Assembly: GCF_003713065.1 (NCBI RefSeq)
Contig: NZ_CP033433.1
Coordinates: forward strand, 779,001 to 843,000
DNA length: 64,000 nucleotides
Direction of reading: 5' to 3'
From: Cohnella candidum
GTDB taxonomy: Bacteria > Bacillota > Bacilli > Paenibacillales > Paenibacillaceae
The notes under the pieces were generated by a model that saw nothing but the letters and a program-made list of their open reading frames with translations, was not told the DNA's origin and ran no database searches. Both the position numbers and the translations under genes were made by a program. Shown here piece by piece: positions 8,563 through 17,163 of the stretch. Position 1 is the first letter of the stretch. Each line of letters begins with the position of its first letter.

Positions 8563-10476
8563 ATGTTCCGATATTGGCACGGGAAGTGGGATTCCTGGCG
8601 TTTTAAGCTGGCGCAGCTGACTTTGCAGCAAAGACTCGTAATCGCTTACATCTTGATCATGCTGGTGCCCAGCATCCTGATATCGCTCTATGTTTTCAGA
8701 GGGCTTACGGGCAATACGATCGAAGATTTGAAGAAGTCCAGCTTCGCGACTCTCGAAATCGAACAAGTCCATATCAAAAACAACATGGAAACGATGAAAC
8801 GCGCCGCGCAAATGGCCAGCAGCGATGACGTGGAAGACTATTTGGCCCTTTCCGAAGAGCCGTCCGCGCAGGATTTGATCAACATCGACAAAATCCAGAA
8901 GGAAGACATCGTCCGCCTGCAATACAATAACCCGAACATCGATCTGATCCGTTTTTACATGAGCAATCCGAAAACGTTCGAAATCTCGCCGGTTTTCCTG
9001 TACGAGAACCGGATCAAGACCGATCCCTGGTACGAGCCCGTCATGAAGTCGAATGAAACCGACGTATGGGTGTTCAGGCGCTCCACCCGCGAAGTGATCT
9101 TAAACCGGCCGGAACCGGAAGTGGATAACCGGCCGAAAATCTCGTTGTTCCATGAGATACAGCGTCCGGCCGGCACGCATGTCGGCATTTTGGAAGTCGA
9201 CATGCAGCTCGCCAATTTTTTTCCGAACACGTTCAGTCCCATTCAAGGCGACGATCAATCCCAGCTCGTTGTCCTAAGCCGGGATCGGGAATTGTTTCGC
9301 TACCCGGGAGCAAGTTTCCTGGACGAGGCGGGTTTAACGGACGACGTGCTGCAAGAGCAATTGTCTAACCTTAACGTCAATCCCGACGGGATGGGCAGCT
9401 TGGATTTCATGATCTCAGGCAAGCCTTATCTCGCCGTTTACTCGTACATCGAGCCGCTGCAAGCCCATATGGTCAAAATCGTCGCGCTCGAACCCGTATA
9501 CGAGGACATCAACCAAACGCGGAACCGGATTCTGCTCGCCAACGTCATTTTGCTCGTCATTCTCGCCCTGTCCACTTATTTCATGAACGCCATTATCTTG
9601 AAAAAACTGCACGTGCTCACGGATTCCGTCAAAAAGGTGCGACAAGGGGACTTCAATTTCGACGTCGACATCCGCGGAGGCGGCGAGGTCGGGGAGCTGG
9701 CCCACCATTTTCGCAAAATGCTCCGGAAGATGGGAGAACTGATCGCCGACGCGGTCAACAAGCAGGCTGCCGCCAAAGAAGCCGAACTGGCCACGCTGAA
9801 GAACCAGATCGACTCCCATTTCCTTTACAACACGCTCGAAAACATCAAAATGATGGCGGAGGTCCATGATCACCGGGAGATTTCCGACGCTTTGACTTCC
9901 CTCGGCAGCATGATGCGGTACAACATGCGATGGACGAGCGAATACGTCCGCCTACGGGACGAAATCAACCATATCACCAACTACGTCAACATCGCGAACG
10001 TCCGGTTCGACAACAAAGTGACGCTCGTGACGGATATTCCGGACATGTTGATGGATCAAGAATTGCTCAAAATGTCGCTGCAGCCGGTCGTCGAAAATTC
10101 CGTGAAGCACGGCCTGCAAAACCGCGAAATGACGATCGAAATTCGCGCCGACTCTTCGGACGGCGTCATGCTCATTTCGGTGACGGACGACGGCGCCGGG
10201 ATGTCCGAAGAGCAGACGCAAGAACTGAACCGGCGCATCGCGCGCGGCGACGGGCGAATGCCCGGCGCTCCGGAAGCGAACGGCATGCCGCCGGGCAAAG
10301 GAAACGGAATCGGCCTCGCGAACGTGCACAGCCGGATTCAAATCCATTACGGCAACGAGTACGGTTTGCAGATCGACGGCGCGGAAGGACGTTATACCCG
10401 CGTGACGATCCGCATTCCCTACTTCATCTTGGGAGGGAGGTTGTCCGGACATGCGGACGCTGCTGATCGCGGATGA
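8563..10476 (+). CDS. Sensor histidine kinase, YesM-like
   Basis: Membrane kinase that senses an extracellular signal and phosphorylates the response regulator encoded next. Membrane segments at about 25-45 and 320-345 enclose a roughly 275-residue external sensor domain; a HAMP linker follows. The His_kinase domain has the phospho-acceptor H419 in IDSHFLYNTLENI, and the ATPase has the N box (QPVVENSVKHGL), DDGAGM and GNGIGLANV. The 637 residues are normal for the family. The gene overlaps the regulator by 26 bp, so translation is probably coupled. Its position suggests it controls the neighbouring sugar importer; that is inference. Confidence 0.95.
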   Translation: MFRYWHGKWDSWRFKLAQLTLQQRLVIAYILIMLVPSILISLYVFRGLTGNTIEDLKKSSFATLEIEQVHIKNNMETMKRAAQMASSDDVEDYLALSEEPSAQDLINIDKIQKEDIVRLQYNNPNIDLIRFYMSNPKTFEISPVFLYENRIKTDPWYEPVMKSNETDVWVFRRSTREVILNRPEPEVDNRPKISLFHEIQRPAGTHVGILEVDMQLANFFPNTFSPIQGDDQSQLVVLSRDRELFRYPGASFLDEAGLTDDVLQEQLSNLNVNPDGMGSLDFMISGKPYLAVYSYIEPLQAHMVKIVALEPVYEDINQTRNRILLANVILLVILALSTYFMNAIILKKLHVLTDSVKKVRQGDFNFDVDIRGGGEVGELAHHFRKMLRKMGELIADAVNKQAAAKEAELATLKNQIDSHFLYNTLENIKMMAEVHDHREISDALTSLGSMMRYNMRWTSEYVRLRDEINHITNYVNIANVRFDNKVTLVTDIPDMLMDQELLKMSLQPVVENSVKHGLQNREMTIEIRADSSDGVMLISVTDDGAGMSEEQTQELNRRIARGDGRMPGAPEANGMPPGKGNGIGLANVHSRIQIHYGNEYGLQIDGAEGRYTRVTIRIPYFILGGRLSGHADAADRG

Positions 10477-11998
10477 CGAACGCAACATCCGGGTGGGCTT
10501 GAAAGCGATGATCGAGCGGGAGTTCCCGGATCGGTACCGGATCGAACTCGCGGCGGACGGCAAGCAGGCGCTCGCCATATGCGAGGCCGAGCCGTTCGAT
10601 ATCGTCATCACGGACATCCGGATGCCGGAGATGGACGGGATCGAGCTGATCCGCGCGCTGGCTTCGCGGCCCAGTGTTCCCGCCCTGCTGATCTTGAGCG
10701 GCTATGACGATTTTCAATACGCCAAGGAAGCGATCAAGCACAAGGTCAAGGAATATTTGCTCAAGCCGATCGTGCGCGAAGATCTTTTCGCGGCGCTGGA
10801 CAGAATCGAAACGGAGCTGGCGCAGGAGGCGTCCATCCACGACCGCCTGGAGGCGACGGACCGGTACCGGGAAGGCATGCAGGTCAACACGCTCGGTTAC
10901 GTCTGGGCCCGGCAGGACATCGATCCGGACGAGGTGGAGGCGAGATGCCGGGATGCCGGGCTCTCGGTTTTCGAACCGTCCTATTATGTCGGGATCTTGG
11001 CTTCTCCGGACTTCGAACGCAACGTGCTCAAGGGCAAGGAGTTTCTGGAGAGCGGCGATTCGGAGGGGCGTAAACTGGCGATGGAGGATAAAGACGGCCG
11101 GTTGGTCGTGCTGACGACGAATCCGGAACGATTCCGGGATATGACCGCCTACCTCGGTACGCTGCCGGGCGCCGCGGGCACCTTCGCCGCGGGCATCAGC
11201 GAGCGGGGAGAATCGCTTCGGGAGCTGAAAACGAAATACGAGGAAGCGCGGCACGCATTGAAGTACCGGATCTTGCTCGGCCGGTCGGAATCCGCGCTGA
11301 TCCGGTACGGGCAGCTGCGGCTGCGCGACGCTTCGTACCGAATGCCCGAGGATACGGTCCGCAAGCTCGCGAACATGCTGGGCACGGACAGAGACAAAGA
11401 AATGAAGATGCTCCTGATGGAGCTGTTCGATCCGAAGGCGCTCGCCGAAGCGGACATCGCGTATTTCGAATCCGTCAGCCAGGCGCTGAACGAAAGGGTA
11501 TTCGACCAAGCGTTCCGAACGTACGGGGAAGCCTCGGTGGACATCATCAAAATGCACCGGATGGCGGGCAGCTTGTACAATTTCGCGAGCATCCAGGATT
11601 ATATCCATAACGTGGAGAGCTTGCTGCTTCGGCTGAGCGAATACGCGCGGGATCTGAAATCGGCCCACGTCGACCAGAAGGAAATGGCGCGGGCACTGGC
11701 CTATATCCATGCGAACTTCGACAAGGATTTGAGCATGGCGGTGGTGTCCAACCACGTGTCGCTCAATTACTCTTATTTCAGCGAACGTTTTAAGGAACAC
11801 ACGGGCGAGAGCTTCGTGAACTATTTGAAGAAGATCCGGATCCAGAAGGCGAAGGAGTTGCTCGCGGAGACCGACGAGCGCATTTACGAAATCAGCCGCC
11901 GGGTCGGCTTCGAGAATCCGAAGCAGTTCAACCGGGTATTCCGGGAGATCGAGGGCATCACGGCCATGGAATACCGGCAGAAACAGGCTCTCGCGTGA
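10451..11998 (+). CDS. Response regulator with AraC-type DNA-binding domain, YesN-like
   Basis: The 515-residue regulator has a receiver domain with acidic residues near D8-D9, the phospho-acceptor D55 (VITDIRMPEMDG) and the conserved LLKPI lysine near 107. A middle region of unknown fold (about 130-400) follows, then a C-terminal pair of AraC helix-turn-helix motifs (about 410-510) containing FSERFKEHTGESF and RVGFENPKQFNRVFRE. The start ATG follows GGGAGG at 10434-10439, inside the end of the kinase gene. A strong terminator follows. Confidence 0.95.
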   Translation: MRTLLIADDERNIRVGLKAMIEREFPDRYRIELAADGKQALAICEAEPFDIVITDIRMPEMDGIELIRALASRPSVPALLILSGYDDFQYAKEAIKHKVKEYLLKPIVREDLFAALDRIETELAQEASIHDRLEATDRYREGMQVNTLGYVWARQDIDPDEVEARCRDAGLSVFEPSYYVGILASPDFERNVLKGKEFLESGDSEGRKLAMEDKDGRLVVLTTNPERFRDMTAYLGTLPGAAGTFAAGISERGESLRELKTKYEEARHALKYRILLGRSESALIRYGQLRLRDASYRMPEDTVRKLANMLGTDRDKEMKMLLMELFDPKALAEADIAYFESVSQALNERVFDQAFRTYGEASVDIIKMHRMAGSLYNFASIQDYIHNVESLLLRLSEYARDLKSAHVDQKEMARALAYIHANFDKDLSMAVVSNHVSLNYSYFSERFKEHTGESFVNYLKKIRIQKAKELLAETDERIYEISRRVGFENPKQFNRVFREIEGITAMEYRQKQALA

Positions 11999-12035
11999 AC
12001 GGGAAAACAAGGGCGGCCTTGTTTTCCCGTTTTTT
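11999..12035 (+). terminator. Rho-independent terminator
   Basis: A 14-bp stem, ACGGGAAAACAAGG and its complement, with a 4-nt loop and a T-run, directly after the response regulator stop. Confidence 0.9.
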
Positions 12036-12063
12036 GCCTAGGGGATTCGGAAACGTGTATAAT
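12034..12063 (+). promoter_or_regulatory. Sigma-A promoter for prmA
   Basis: TATAAT at 12058-12063 with a moderate -35, TTGCCT at 12034-12039, and an 18-bp spacer. It starts the prmA-M50-rsmE-mtaB run 55 bp upstream of prmA. Confidence 0.65.
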
Positions 12064-12118
12064 GAAGGCTGACTAAGCAAGCCGGAACGAACGTTCCGGG
12101 CGGAAGGGGCAGCAAGGG

Positions 12119-13111
12119 ATGCAGTGGCATGAAATCATGGTATTGGCGGCGGAACCTTCGCAAGAGATGGTTTCGCATTATTTATATGAGCTCGGCGCGG
12201 CGGGCGTATCGGTGGAGGAATCCTGGACGCCGGACAAACCGAGGGACACTTCCTTGGGCCAGTGGTATGACAAGCCGCTGAACGATATCCGTGCGGGATA
12301 TGCGGAGATCAAGGGTTATTTTGCCGAAGAAGGAACGGATATCGACGCGGTCGTCCAACAGCTGAAGGCGGATTTGGCGGGATTGCCGGAATACGGCTAC
12401 GACGCAGGTGAATTCACCGTCTCCTTAGCGATGGTCCAAGACGAAGACTGGGCGGACGCCTGGAAAAAATATTTCAAACCGCTTCAGGTTTCGGAAAGAT
12501 TGACGATCAAACCGACGTGGGAGGAATACGAGGCCCGCGAGGATGAAGTGATCATCGAACTGGATCCCGGCATGGCTTTCGGAACCGGCACGCATCCGAC
12601 GACGGCGCTGTGCCTTCGCACGCTCGAAGGCGCGGTCCGCGGCGGAGAGACGCTGATCGACGTCGGCACGGGCTCGGGCATTCTCGCCATCGGAGCCGTG
12701 AAGCTGGGCGCCTCGCGCGTGCTCGCGCTCGACCTGGATCCGGTCGCGGTGTCGAGCGCGACGGAGAACATTAAGCTGAACGGCCTGCAGGACGTGATCG
12801 AAGTCCGGCTCAGCGACCTGCTCGGCACCCTGAACGAAGGAGCCGGCGCGGACGTGGAGTCGGTGAAGCCGCCGGTCGACATCGTCGTCGCCAACATCCT
12901 GGCGGAAATCATCCTGCTGTTCATCGCGGACGTGATGAAAGTGCTGAAGCCGGGCGGGATCTATATCGCCTCCGGCATTTACAAGAATAAGGAAGAGGAC
13001 GTCGAAGCGGGCCTTCTGGCCGCCGGGTTCGAGATCATCGACCGCGTGCGGCAGGACGACTGGGTCGCGTTCGTGGCCGGCAAGCCGAAGGAGGATGAAG
13101 AAGGAGCATGA
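12119..13111 (+). CDS. prmA: Ribosomal protein L11 methyltransferase
   Basis: Trimethylates ribosomal protein L11 using S-adenosylmethionine. The 330-residue protein has the N-terminal substrate domain starting MQWHEIMVLA and the methyltransferase domain with ELDPGMAFGTGTHPTT, motif I DVGTGSGILAIGA and VANILAEII. The ATG at 12119 is preceded by AAGGGGCAGCAAGG. Position after dnaJ (here separated by the sugar transport block) matches the Bacillus order. Confidence 0.98.
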   Translation: MQWHEIMVLAAEPSQEMVSHYLYELGAAGVSVEESWTPDKPRDTSLGQWYDKPLNDIRAGYAEIKGYFAEEGTDIDAVVQQLKADLAGLPEYGYDAGEFTVSLAMVQDEDWADAWKKYFKPLQVSERLTIKPTWEEYEAREDEVIIELDPGMAFGTGTHPTTALCLRTLEGAVRGGETLIDVGTGSGILAIGAVKLGASRVLALDLDPVAVSSATENIKLNGLQDVIEVRLSDLLGTLNEGAGADVESVKPPVDIVVANILAEIILLFIADVMKVLKPGGIYIASGIYKNKEEDVEAGLLAAGFEIIDRVRQDDWVAFVAGKPKEDEEGA

Positions 13112-13812
13112 ACTTTTTCTGGTTCCCGATCGAGCATCTGCCGATCATCATTCTCGTGATGTTGGTCGCGTTCTCGACGCACGAATTCGGTCACGCCTGG
13201 ACGGCGTACAAACTCGGCGACGATACGGCTTACCGCGAAGGCCGCGTGACGCTTAACCCAAGGGCGCATCTGGATTGGATGGGGTTCCTGCTGCTGATCG
13301 TCGCCGGCTTCGGCTGGGCCAAGCCGGTTCCGGTCCGGGAAAGCCGTCTCCGCAGGCCCTACCGGTTGAGCAGCATTCTCGTGACCGCGGCCGGTCCGAT
13401 CTCCAACCTCGTGCTGGCCTTCTTAGGGCTGCTCGTTTACGCCATCCTGTTCGCGAGCAACGATTTCTCGGCTTCGATGACCGACAAGCTGGACGTGTTT
13501 TTCCGTTACTGGGCGATCATCAACCTGAACCTGTTCATTTTCAACTTGATTCCGCTGCCGCCACTCGACGGCTATCGGATTTTGGAACAATTTTTCCCTC
13601 TTCGTCTGCGGATCCGCATGATCCAATACGAGCAATGGACTTTTTTCCTTTTTCTTTTGTTGATTTTCGTGGGACCGCTGCGGAACGTCACGATCGATCC
13701 TTTGTTTTCGCTGGTCGGGCCGATCTTGGAAGGCATTCAGCATATGCTGGAATGGTTTTTCCATCAGCCCGCCTCTCCGTTTTTCGAGTACAGATCCTCT
13801 CTAGGGATTTGA
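13108..13812 (+). CDS. Site-2 protease family (M50) membrane metallopeptidase
   Basis: Intramembrane zinc peptidase-like protein of 234 residues with about five membrane segments. The zinc motif HEFGH is at residues 25-29, and the third-ligand region is NLIPLPPLDG. It is short and lacks a PDZ domain, as in the minimal S2P group. The start ATG overlaps the prmA stop (ATGA), so it is translationally coupled and in one operon. The substrate is unknown. Confidence 0.93.
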   Translation: MNFFWFPIEHLPIIILVMLVAFSTHEFGHAWTAYKLGDDTAYREGRVTLNPRAHLDWMGFLLLIVAGFGWAKPVPVRESRLRRPYRLSSILVTAAGPISNLVLAFLGLLVYAILFASNDFSASMTDKLDVFFRYWAIINLNLFIFNLIPLPPLDGYRILEQFFPLRLRIRMIQYEQWTFFLFLLLIFVGPLRNVTIDPLFSLVGPILEGIQHMLEWFFHQPASPFFEYRSSLGI

Positions 13813-13885
13813 TTCCAAGGAGTAGCGCGGCCGCTCCGAACAGGTTATGATGGAGGATGGACAAAACGCGGGAGGCCAAGAGCGC

Positions 13886-14662
13886 ATGCAGCGTTATTTC
13901 GTGGCGCCGGCGCAAATGTCGGTCGACTCCGTCACGTTGACGGGGGATGACGCCCGGCATTTGGGATCCGTCATGCGGGCCAAACCCGGCGATGAATTCA
14001 TCGCCTGCGACGGCGCCGGACGGGACGCGCTGGCCCGAATCAAGAGCATCGACAAAGACGCGATACTCGCGGACATCATACAGGAGCTTCCCGTCACCGC
14101 CGAGATGGCGTGGCGGGTGAGCGTCGCCCAGAGCTTGCCGAAGGGCGACAAGCTCGAGACGGTCATCCAAAAAGGAACGGAAGCCGGAGCCTTCGCCTTT
14201 CTGCCGTTCCTGTCGCGGAGGACCGTCGTCCAATACGACGAGCGGAAGGAAGCCAAACGGCTCGACCGCTGGCGCAAAATCGCCAAGGAAGCCGCCGAGC
14301 AGAGCCACCGGAGCCGAGTGCCGGACATCGAGCCGGTCAGCTCCTGGAAAAACCTCGTACGGCGGTTCGCCGAGTACGATCTGGTGCTGCTCTGCTATGA
14401 GGAAGAAGGACGAGCCGGCGCGGGATTGCGCCAAACGCTCGCCGATTTCCGCGGCAGGGCGAAGGCGGATGCGCCGGCCGTGCTGCTGCTCGTCGGGCCG
14501 GAAGGCGGCTTCGCCCCGGAAGAGGCGGAGGAAACGTCCGCGGCCGGTGCCATACCCGTCGGACTGGGCAAACGCATATTAAGGACGGAAACGGCGGCCT
14601 TGTACGCGCTCGCGTGCATCGCTTACGAATCCGGAGAGTTAGGAGGAGAAACGGATGCCTAG
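13886..14662 (+). CDS. rsmE: 16S rRNA (uridine1498-N3)-methyltransferase
   Basis: SPOUT-class methyltransferase of ribosome biogenesis. An N-terminal PUA-like domain (MQRYFVAPAQ onward) is followed by the knotted domain with LLLVGPEGGFAPEEAE and GLGKRILRTETAALYAL, the SAM-binding knot. ATG 13886 is chosen over an in-frame ATG at 13847 because GGGAGG (13870-13875) precedes it and family proteins start here; this gives 258 residues. It overlaps mtaB by 8 bp. Confidence 0.96.
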   Translation: MQRYFVAPAQMSVDSVTLTGDDARHLGSVMRAKPGDEFIACDGAGRDALARIKSIDKDAILADIIQELPVTAEMAWRVSVAQSLPKGDKLETVIQKGTEAGAFAFLPFLSRRTVVQYDERKEAKRLDRWRKIAKEAAEQSHRSRVPDIEPVSSWKNLVRRFAEYDLVLLCYEEEGRAGAGLRQTLADFRGRAKADAPAVLLLVGPEGGFAPEEAEETSAAGAIPVGLGKRILRTETAALYALACIAYESGELGGETDA

Positions 14663-16004
14663 CGTGGCATTTTATACATTGGGCTGCAAGGTCAACTTTT
14701 ACGACACCGAAGCGATGTGGCAGCTGTTCAAAAACGAAGGCTACGAGCAGGTCGATTTCGAAACGACGACCGCCGACGTCTACGTGATCAATACCTGCAC
14801 CGTGACGAACACCGGCGACAAGAAAAGCCGCCAGATCATCCGTCGCGCCGTGCGCCGCAACCCGGAAGCGGTCATCGCCGTCACGGGCTGCTACGCGCAG
14901 ACGTCCCCGGCCGAAATCATGGCGATTCCGGGCGTCGACCTGGTCGTCGGCACGCAGGACCGCGACAAGCTGATGTCCTTCATCGGCCAAATCCAAAGCG
15001 ACCGCCAGCCGGTCAACGCGGTGCGCAACATCATGAAAACCCGCGAGTTCGAAGAACTCGACGTGCCGGATTTCGCGGAGCGCACGCGCGCGTTCCTGAA
15101 AATCCAGGAGGGCTGCAACAATTTCTGCACCTTCTGCATCATTCCGTGGTCCCGAGGCCTGTCGCGCAGCCGCAAGCCGGAAAGCGTGCTGAACCAAGCC
15201 CGCCAGCTGGTGGCGTCCGGTTACAAGGAAATCGTCCTGACCGGCATCCATACAGGCGGCTACGGGGACGACCTCGAAAACTACCGCCTGTCCAACCTGC
15301 TCGAGGATCTCGACAAGGTCGAAGGCTTGGAGCGGATCCGCATCAGCTCGATCGAAGCGAGCCAAATCGACGACGAGATGATCCGCGTGCTCAACTCTTC
15401 GCCGAAAATGTGCCGCCACCTGCACATTCCGCTGCAGGCCGGAGACGACGACATCTTGCGCCGCATGCGCCGCAAGTACACGACGGCCGAATTCGCGGAG
15501 AAAATCGCGCGGATCCACGAGGCGATGCCCGGCGTCGCGATCACGACGGACGTTATCGTCGGTTTCCCCGGCGAGACCGAGGAGCAGTTCGAGAACGGCT
15601 TCCGGTTCATGGAACACATGGGCTTCGCGGAAATGCACGTATTCCCGTACTCCAAGCGCACCGGCACGCCGGCGGCCCGCATGGAGGACCAAGTGGACGA
15701 AGAAGTGAAGCACGAACGCGTCCACAAGCTGATCGACCTGTCGGAGAAGATGCAGGCGGCTTACGGCGCGCAATGGGTCGGACGCGAGCTATCCGTCATT
15801 CCCGAACGGGAAGCCAAAGGCGCCGAAGGGCAGGGGCTCGTGTCGGGCTACACCGACAATTACCTGAACGTGGTGCTGAACGGCGACGAATCGATGATCG
15901 GCAAGCTTTGCCGCGTCCGCATCGTCGATTCCGGCGTGAACGAATGCCGCGGCGAATTGCTGTCGGTCGAGGAAGACGCGCGCGAAATCGCGCTGCACGC
16001 TTAA
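14655..16004 (+). CDS. mtaB: tRNA (N6-threonylcarbamoyladenosine37-C2)-methylthiotransferase
   Basis: Radical-SAM enzyme that adds a methylthio group to t6A37 of tRNAs. In 449 residues the first Fe-S cluster ligands are C11, C48 and C79, and the radical-SAM motif CNNFCTFC gives C154, C158 and C161. A C-terminal TRAM domain follows. GGAGGAG precedes the ATG, inside the end of rsmE. Its place after rsmE matches B. subtilis yqeV. Confidence 0.97.
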   Translation: MPSVAFYTLGCKVNFYDTEAMWQLFKNEGYEQVDFETTTADVYVINTCTVTNTGDKKSRQIIRRAVRRNPEAVIAVTGCYAQTSPAEIMAIPGVDLVVGTQDRDKLMSFIGQIQSDRQPVNAVRNIMKTREFEELDVPDFAERTRAFLKIQEGCNNFCTFCIIPWSRGLSRSRKPESVLNQARQLVASGYKEIVLTGIHTGGYGDDLENYRLSNLLEDLDKVEGLERIRISSIEASQIDDEMIRVLNSSPKMCRHLHIPLQAGDDDILRRMRRKYTTAEFAEKIARIHEAMPGVAITTDVIVGFPGETEEQFENGFRFMEHMGFAEMHVFPYSKRTGTPAARMEDQVDEEVKHERVHKLIDLSEKMQAAYGAQWVGRELSVIPEREAKGAEGQGLVSGYTDNYLNVVLNGDESMIGKLCRVRIVDSGVNECRGELLSVEEDAREIALHA

Positions 16005-16012
16005 ACGAAGGG

Positions 16013-16044
16013 AAAGATTTCATCCACCGTGATGGAATCTTTTT
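16013..16044 (+). terminator. Probable terminator after mtaB
   Basis: A 12-bp stem (AAAGATTTCATC and GATGGAATCTTT, one G-U pair) with a short loop and a T-run, ending 25 bp before the NUDIX start. Some read-through into the next genes is likely, since no strong promoter is visible. Confidence 0.7.
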
Positions 16045-16069
16045 CTCTACATACGGGAGGGGACCGCAT

Positions 16070-16507
16070 ATGAAAGAAGTCGCGGCGGGAGGCGTCGTCT
16101 ACCGGAAGAAGGACGGCGAATTGGAGATCCAAATCATTGAGGACCGCTTCGGCAAAATCACGCTGGCCAAAGGACGCATGGAAGCCGGCGAGACGGTCGA
16201 GCAGACCGCGCTCCGCGAAATCGCGGAGGAGACGGGCATTACCGGCCGCATCGTCGAGCCGATTTCCGTGATCCGCTATCAATACGAGACGGCGGATCGG
16301 GGCACGATCGACAAAGAAGTTTATTACTTCCTCGTCGAGGCGGATGGCGGGCAGCTGAAGGCGCAGGCAGAGGAAATCTCGGGCGTCGCTTGGTACGCGC
16401 CGGGTGAGGCTTGGCGCCTTCAGAAGGCCAACGGCTACGGCAACAATGACGAAGTAGTGGCGAATGCGCTCGCTAAATTGGGAATCGAGGTGGACCCGGT
16501 TGCCTGA
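16070..16507 (+). CDS. NUDIX hydrolase
   Basis: Hydrolase of nucleoside-diphosphate-linked compounds; the substrate is unknown. The 145-residue protein is a single NUDIX domain, with the box GRMEAGETVEQTALREIAEE followed by TG, giving the metal-binding REIAEE glutamates. The ATG at 16070 follows GGGAGGGGA. The downstream deoC start lies inside its 3' end, so the two are coupled. Confidence 0.93.
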   Translation: MKEVAAGGVVYRKKDGELEIQIIEDRFGKITLAKGRMEAGETVEQTALREIAEETGITGRIVEPISVIRYQYETADRGTIDKEVYYFLVEADGGQLKAQAEEISGVAWYAPGEAWRLQKANGYGNNDEVVANALAKLGIEVDPVA

Positions 16508-17147
16508 AGGTGCCGCACTTCCAGCACGGGTTGACTATTCTTTGCTCCGGGCGGACGCTGTCGCCGCGGACATCCGGAAAATTTGCGAAGAAGCGCTCAC
16601 GCACCGCTTCTACAGCGTCTGCGTCGGCGGAGGATGGGTCCGGCTGGCGCGGGAAATGCTGAGCGGCACGGGCGTCAAAGTTTGCGCGGTGGTCGGTTTC
16701 CCGCTCGGGGCGACCGCAACGCGAGCCAAAGCGTTCGAGGCATCCGCCGCTCTCGATGACGGGGCCGCCGAGATCGATATGGTGCTGCCGATCGGCAAGC
16801 TGATCGACGGGGACGCCGAAGCGGTAGAACGCGATATCTCCGCCGTCGTGCAAGCCGTGCAAGGCGGAGCGCTGGTCAAGGTCATCCTCGAAACGTCGCT
16901 GCTGAGCGACGACCGGAAACGGGAAGGCTGCCGCATCGCCGAAGCGGCGGGCGCGGATTTCGTCCAAACGTCGACGGGTTACGGCCTCTCGGGCGCGACC
17001 GAGGCGGACATCCGCCTGCTCCGCGAAACCGTGTCCCCCGCGATGGGGATCAAAGCGTCCGGCGGCATCCGCACGCGGCAGGCGGCGGAAGCGCTGCTCG
17101 CTGCCGGAGCCGGCCGGATCGGCACGAGTACCCTCTTAATCCAATGA
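16500..17147 (+). CDS. deoC: Deoxyribose-phosphate aldolase
   Basis: Splits 2-deoxyribose-5-phosphate into acetaldehyde and glyceraldehyde-3-phosphate in deoxynucleoside breakdown. The 215-residue TIM barrel shows VDYSLLRADA (the usual DHT is replaced by DYS at the start), VKVILETSLL with the Schiff-base-region lysine, DFVQTSTGYG and GIKASGGIRT. The start is the TTG at 16500, overlapping the NUDIX stop, with GAGGTGG at 16488-16494. Confidence 0.93.
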   Translation: MPEGAALPARVDYSLLRADAVAADIRKICEEALTHRFYSVCVGGGWVRLAREMLSGTGVKVCAVVGFPLGATATRAKAFEASAALDDGAAEIDMVLPIGKLIDGDAEAVERDISAVVQAVQGGALVKVILETSLLSDDRKREGCRIAEAAGADFVQTSTGYGLSGATEADIRLLRETVSPAMGIKASGGIRTRQAAEALLAAGAGRIGTSTLLIQ

Positions 17148-17163
17148 AAGGCGTGAAGCCGAT

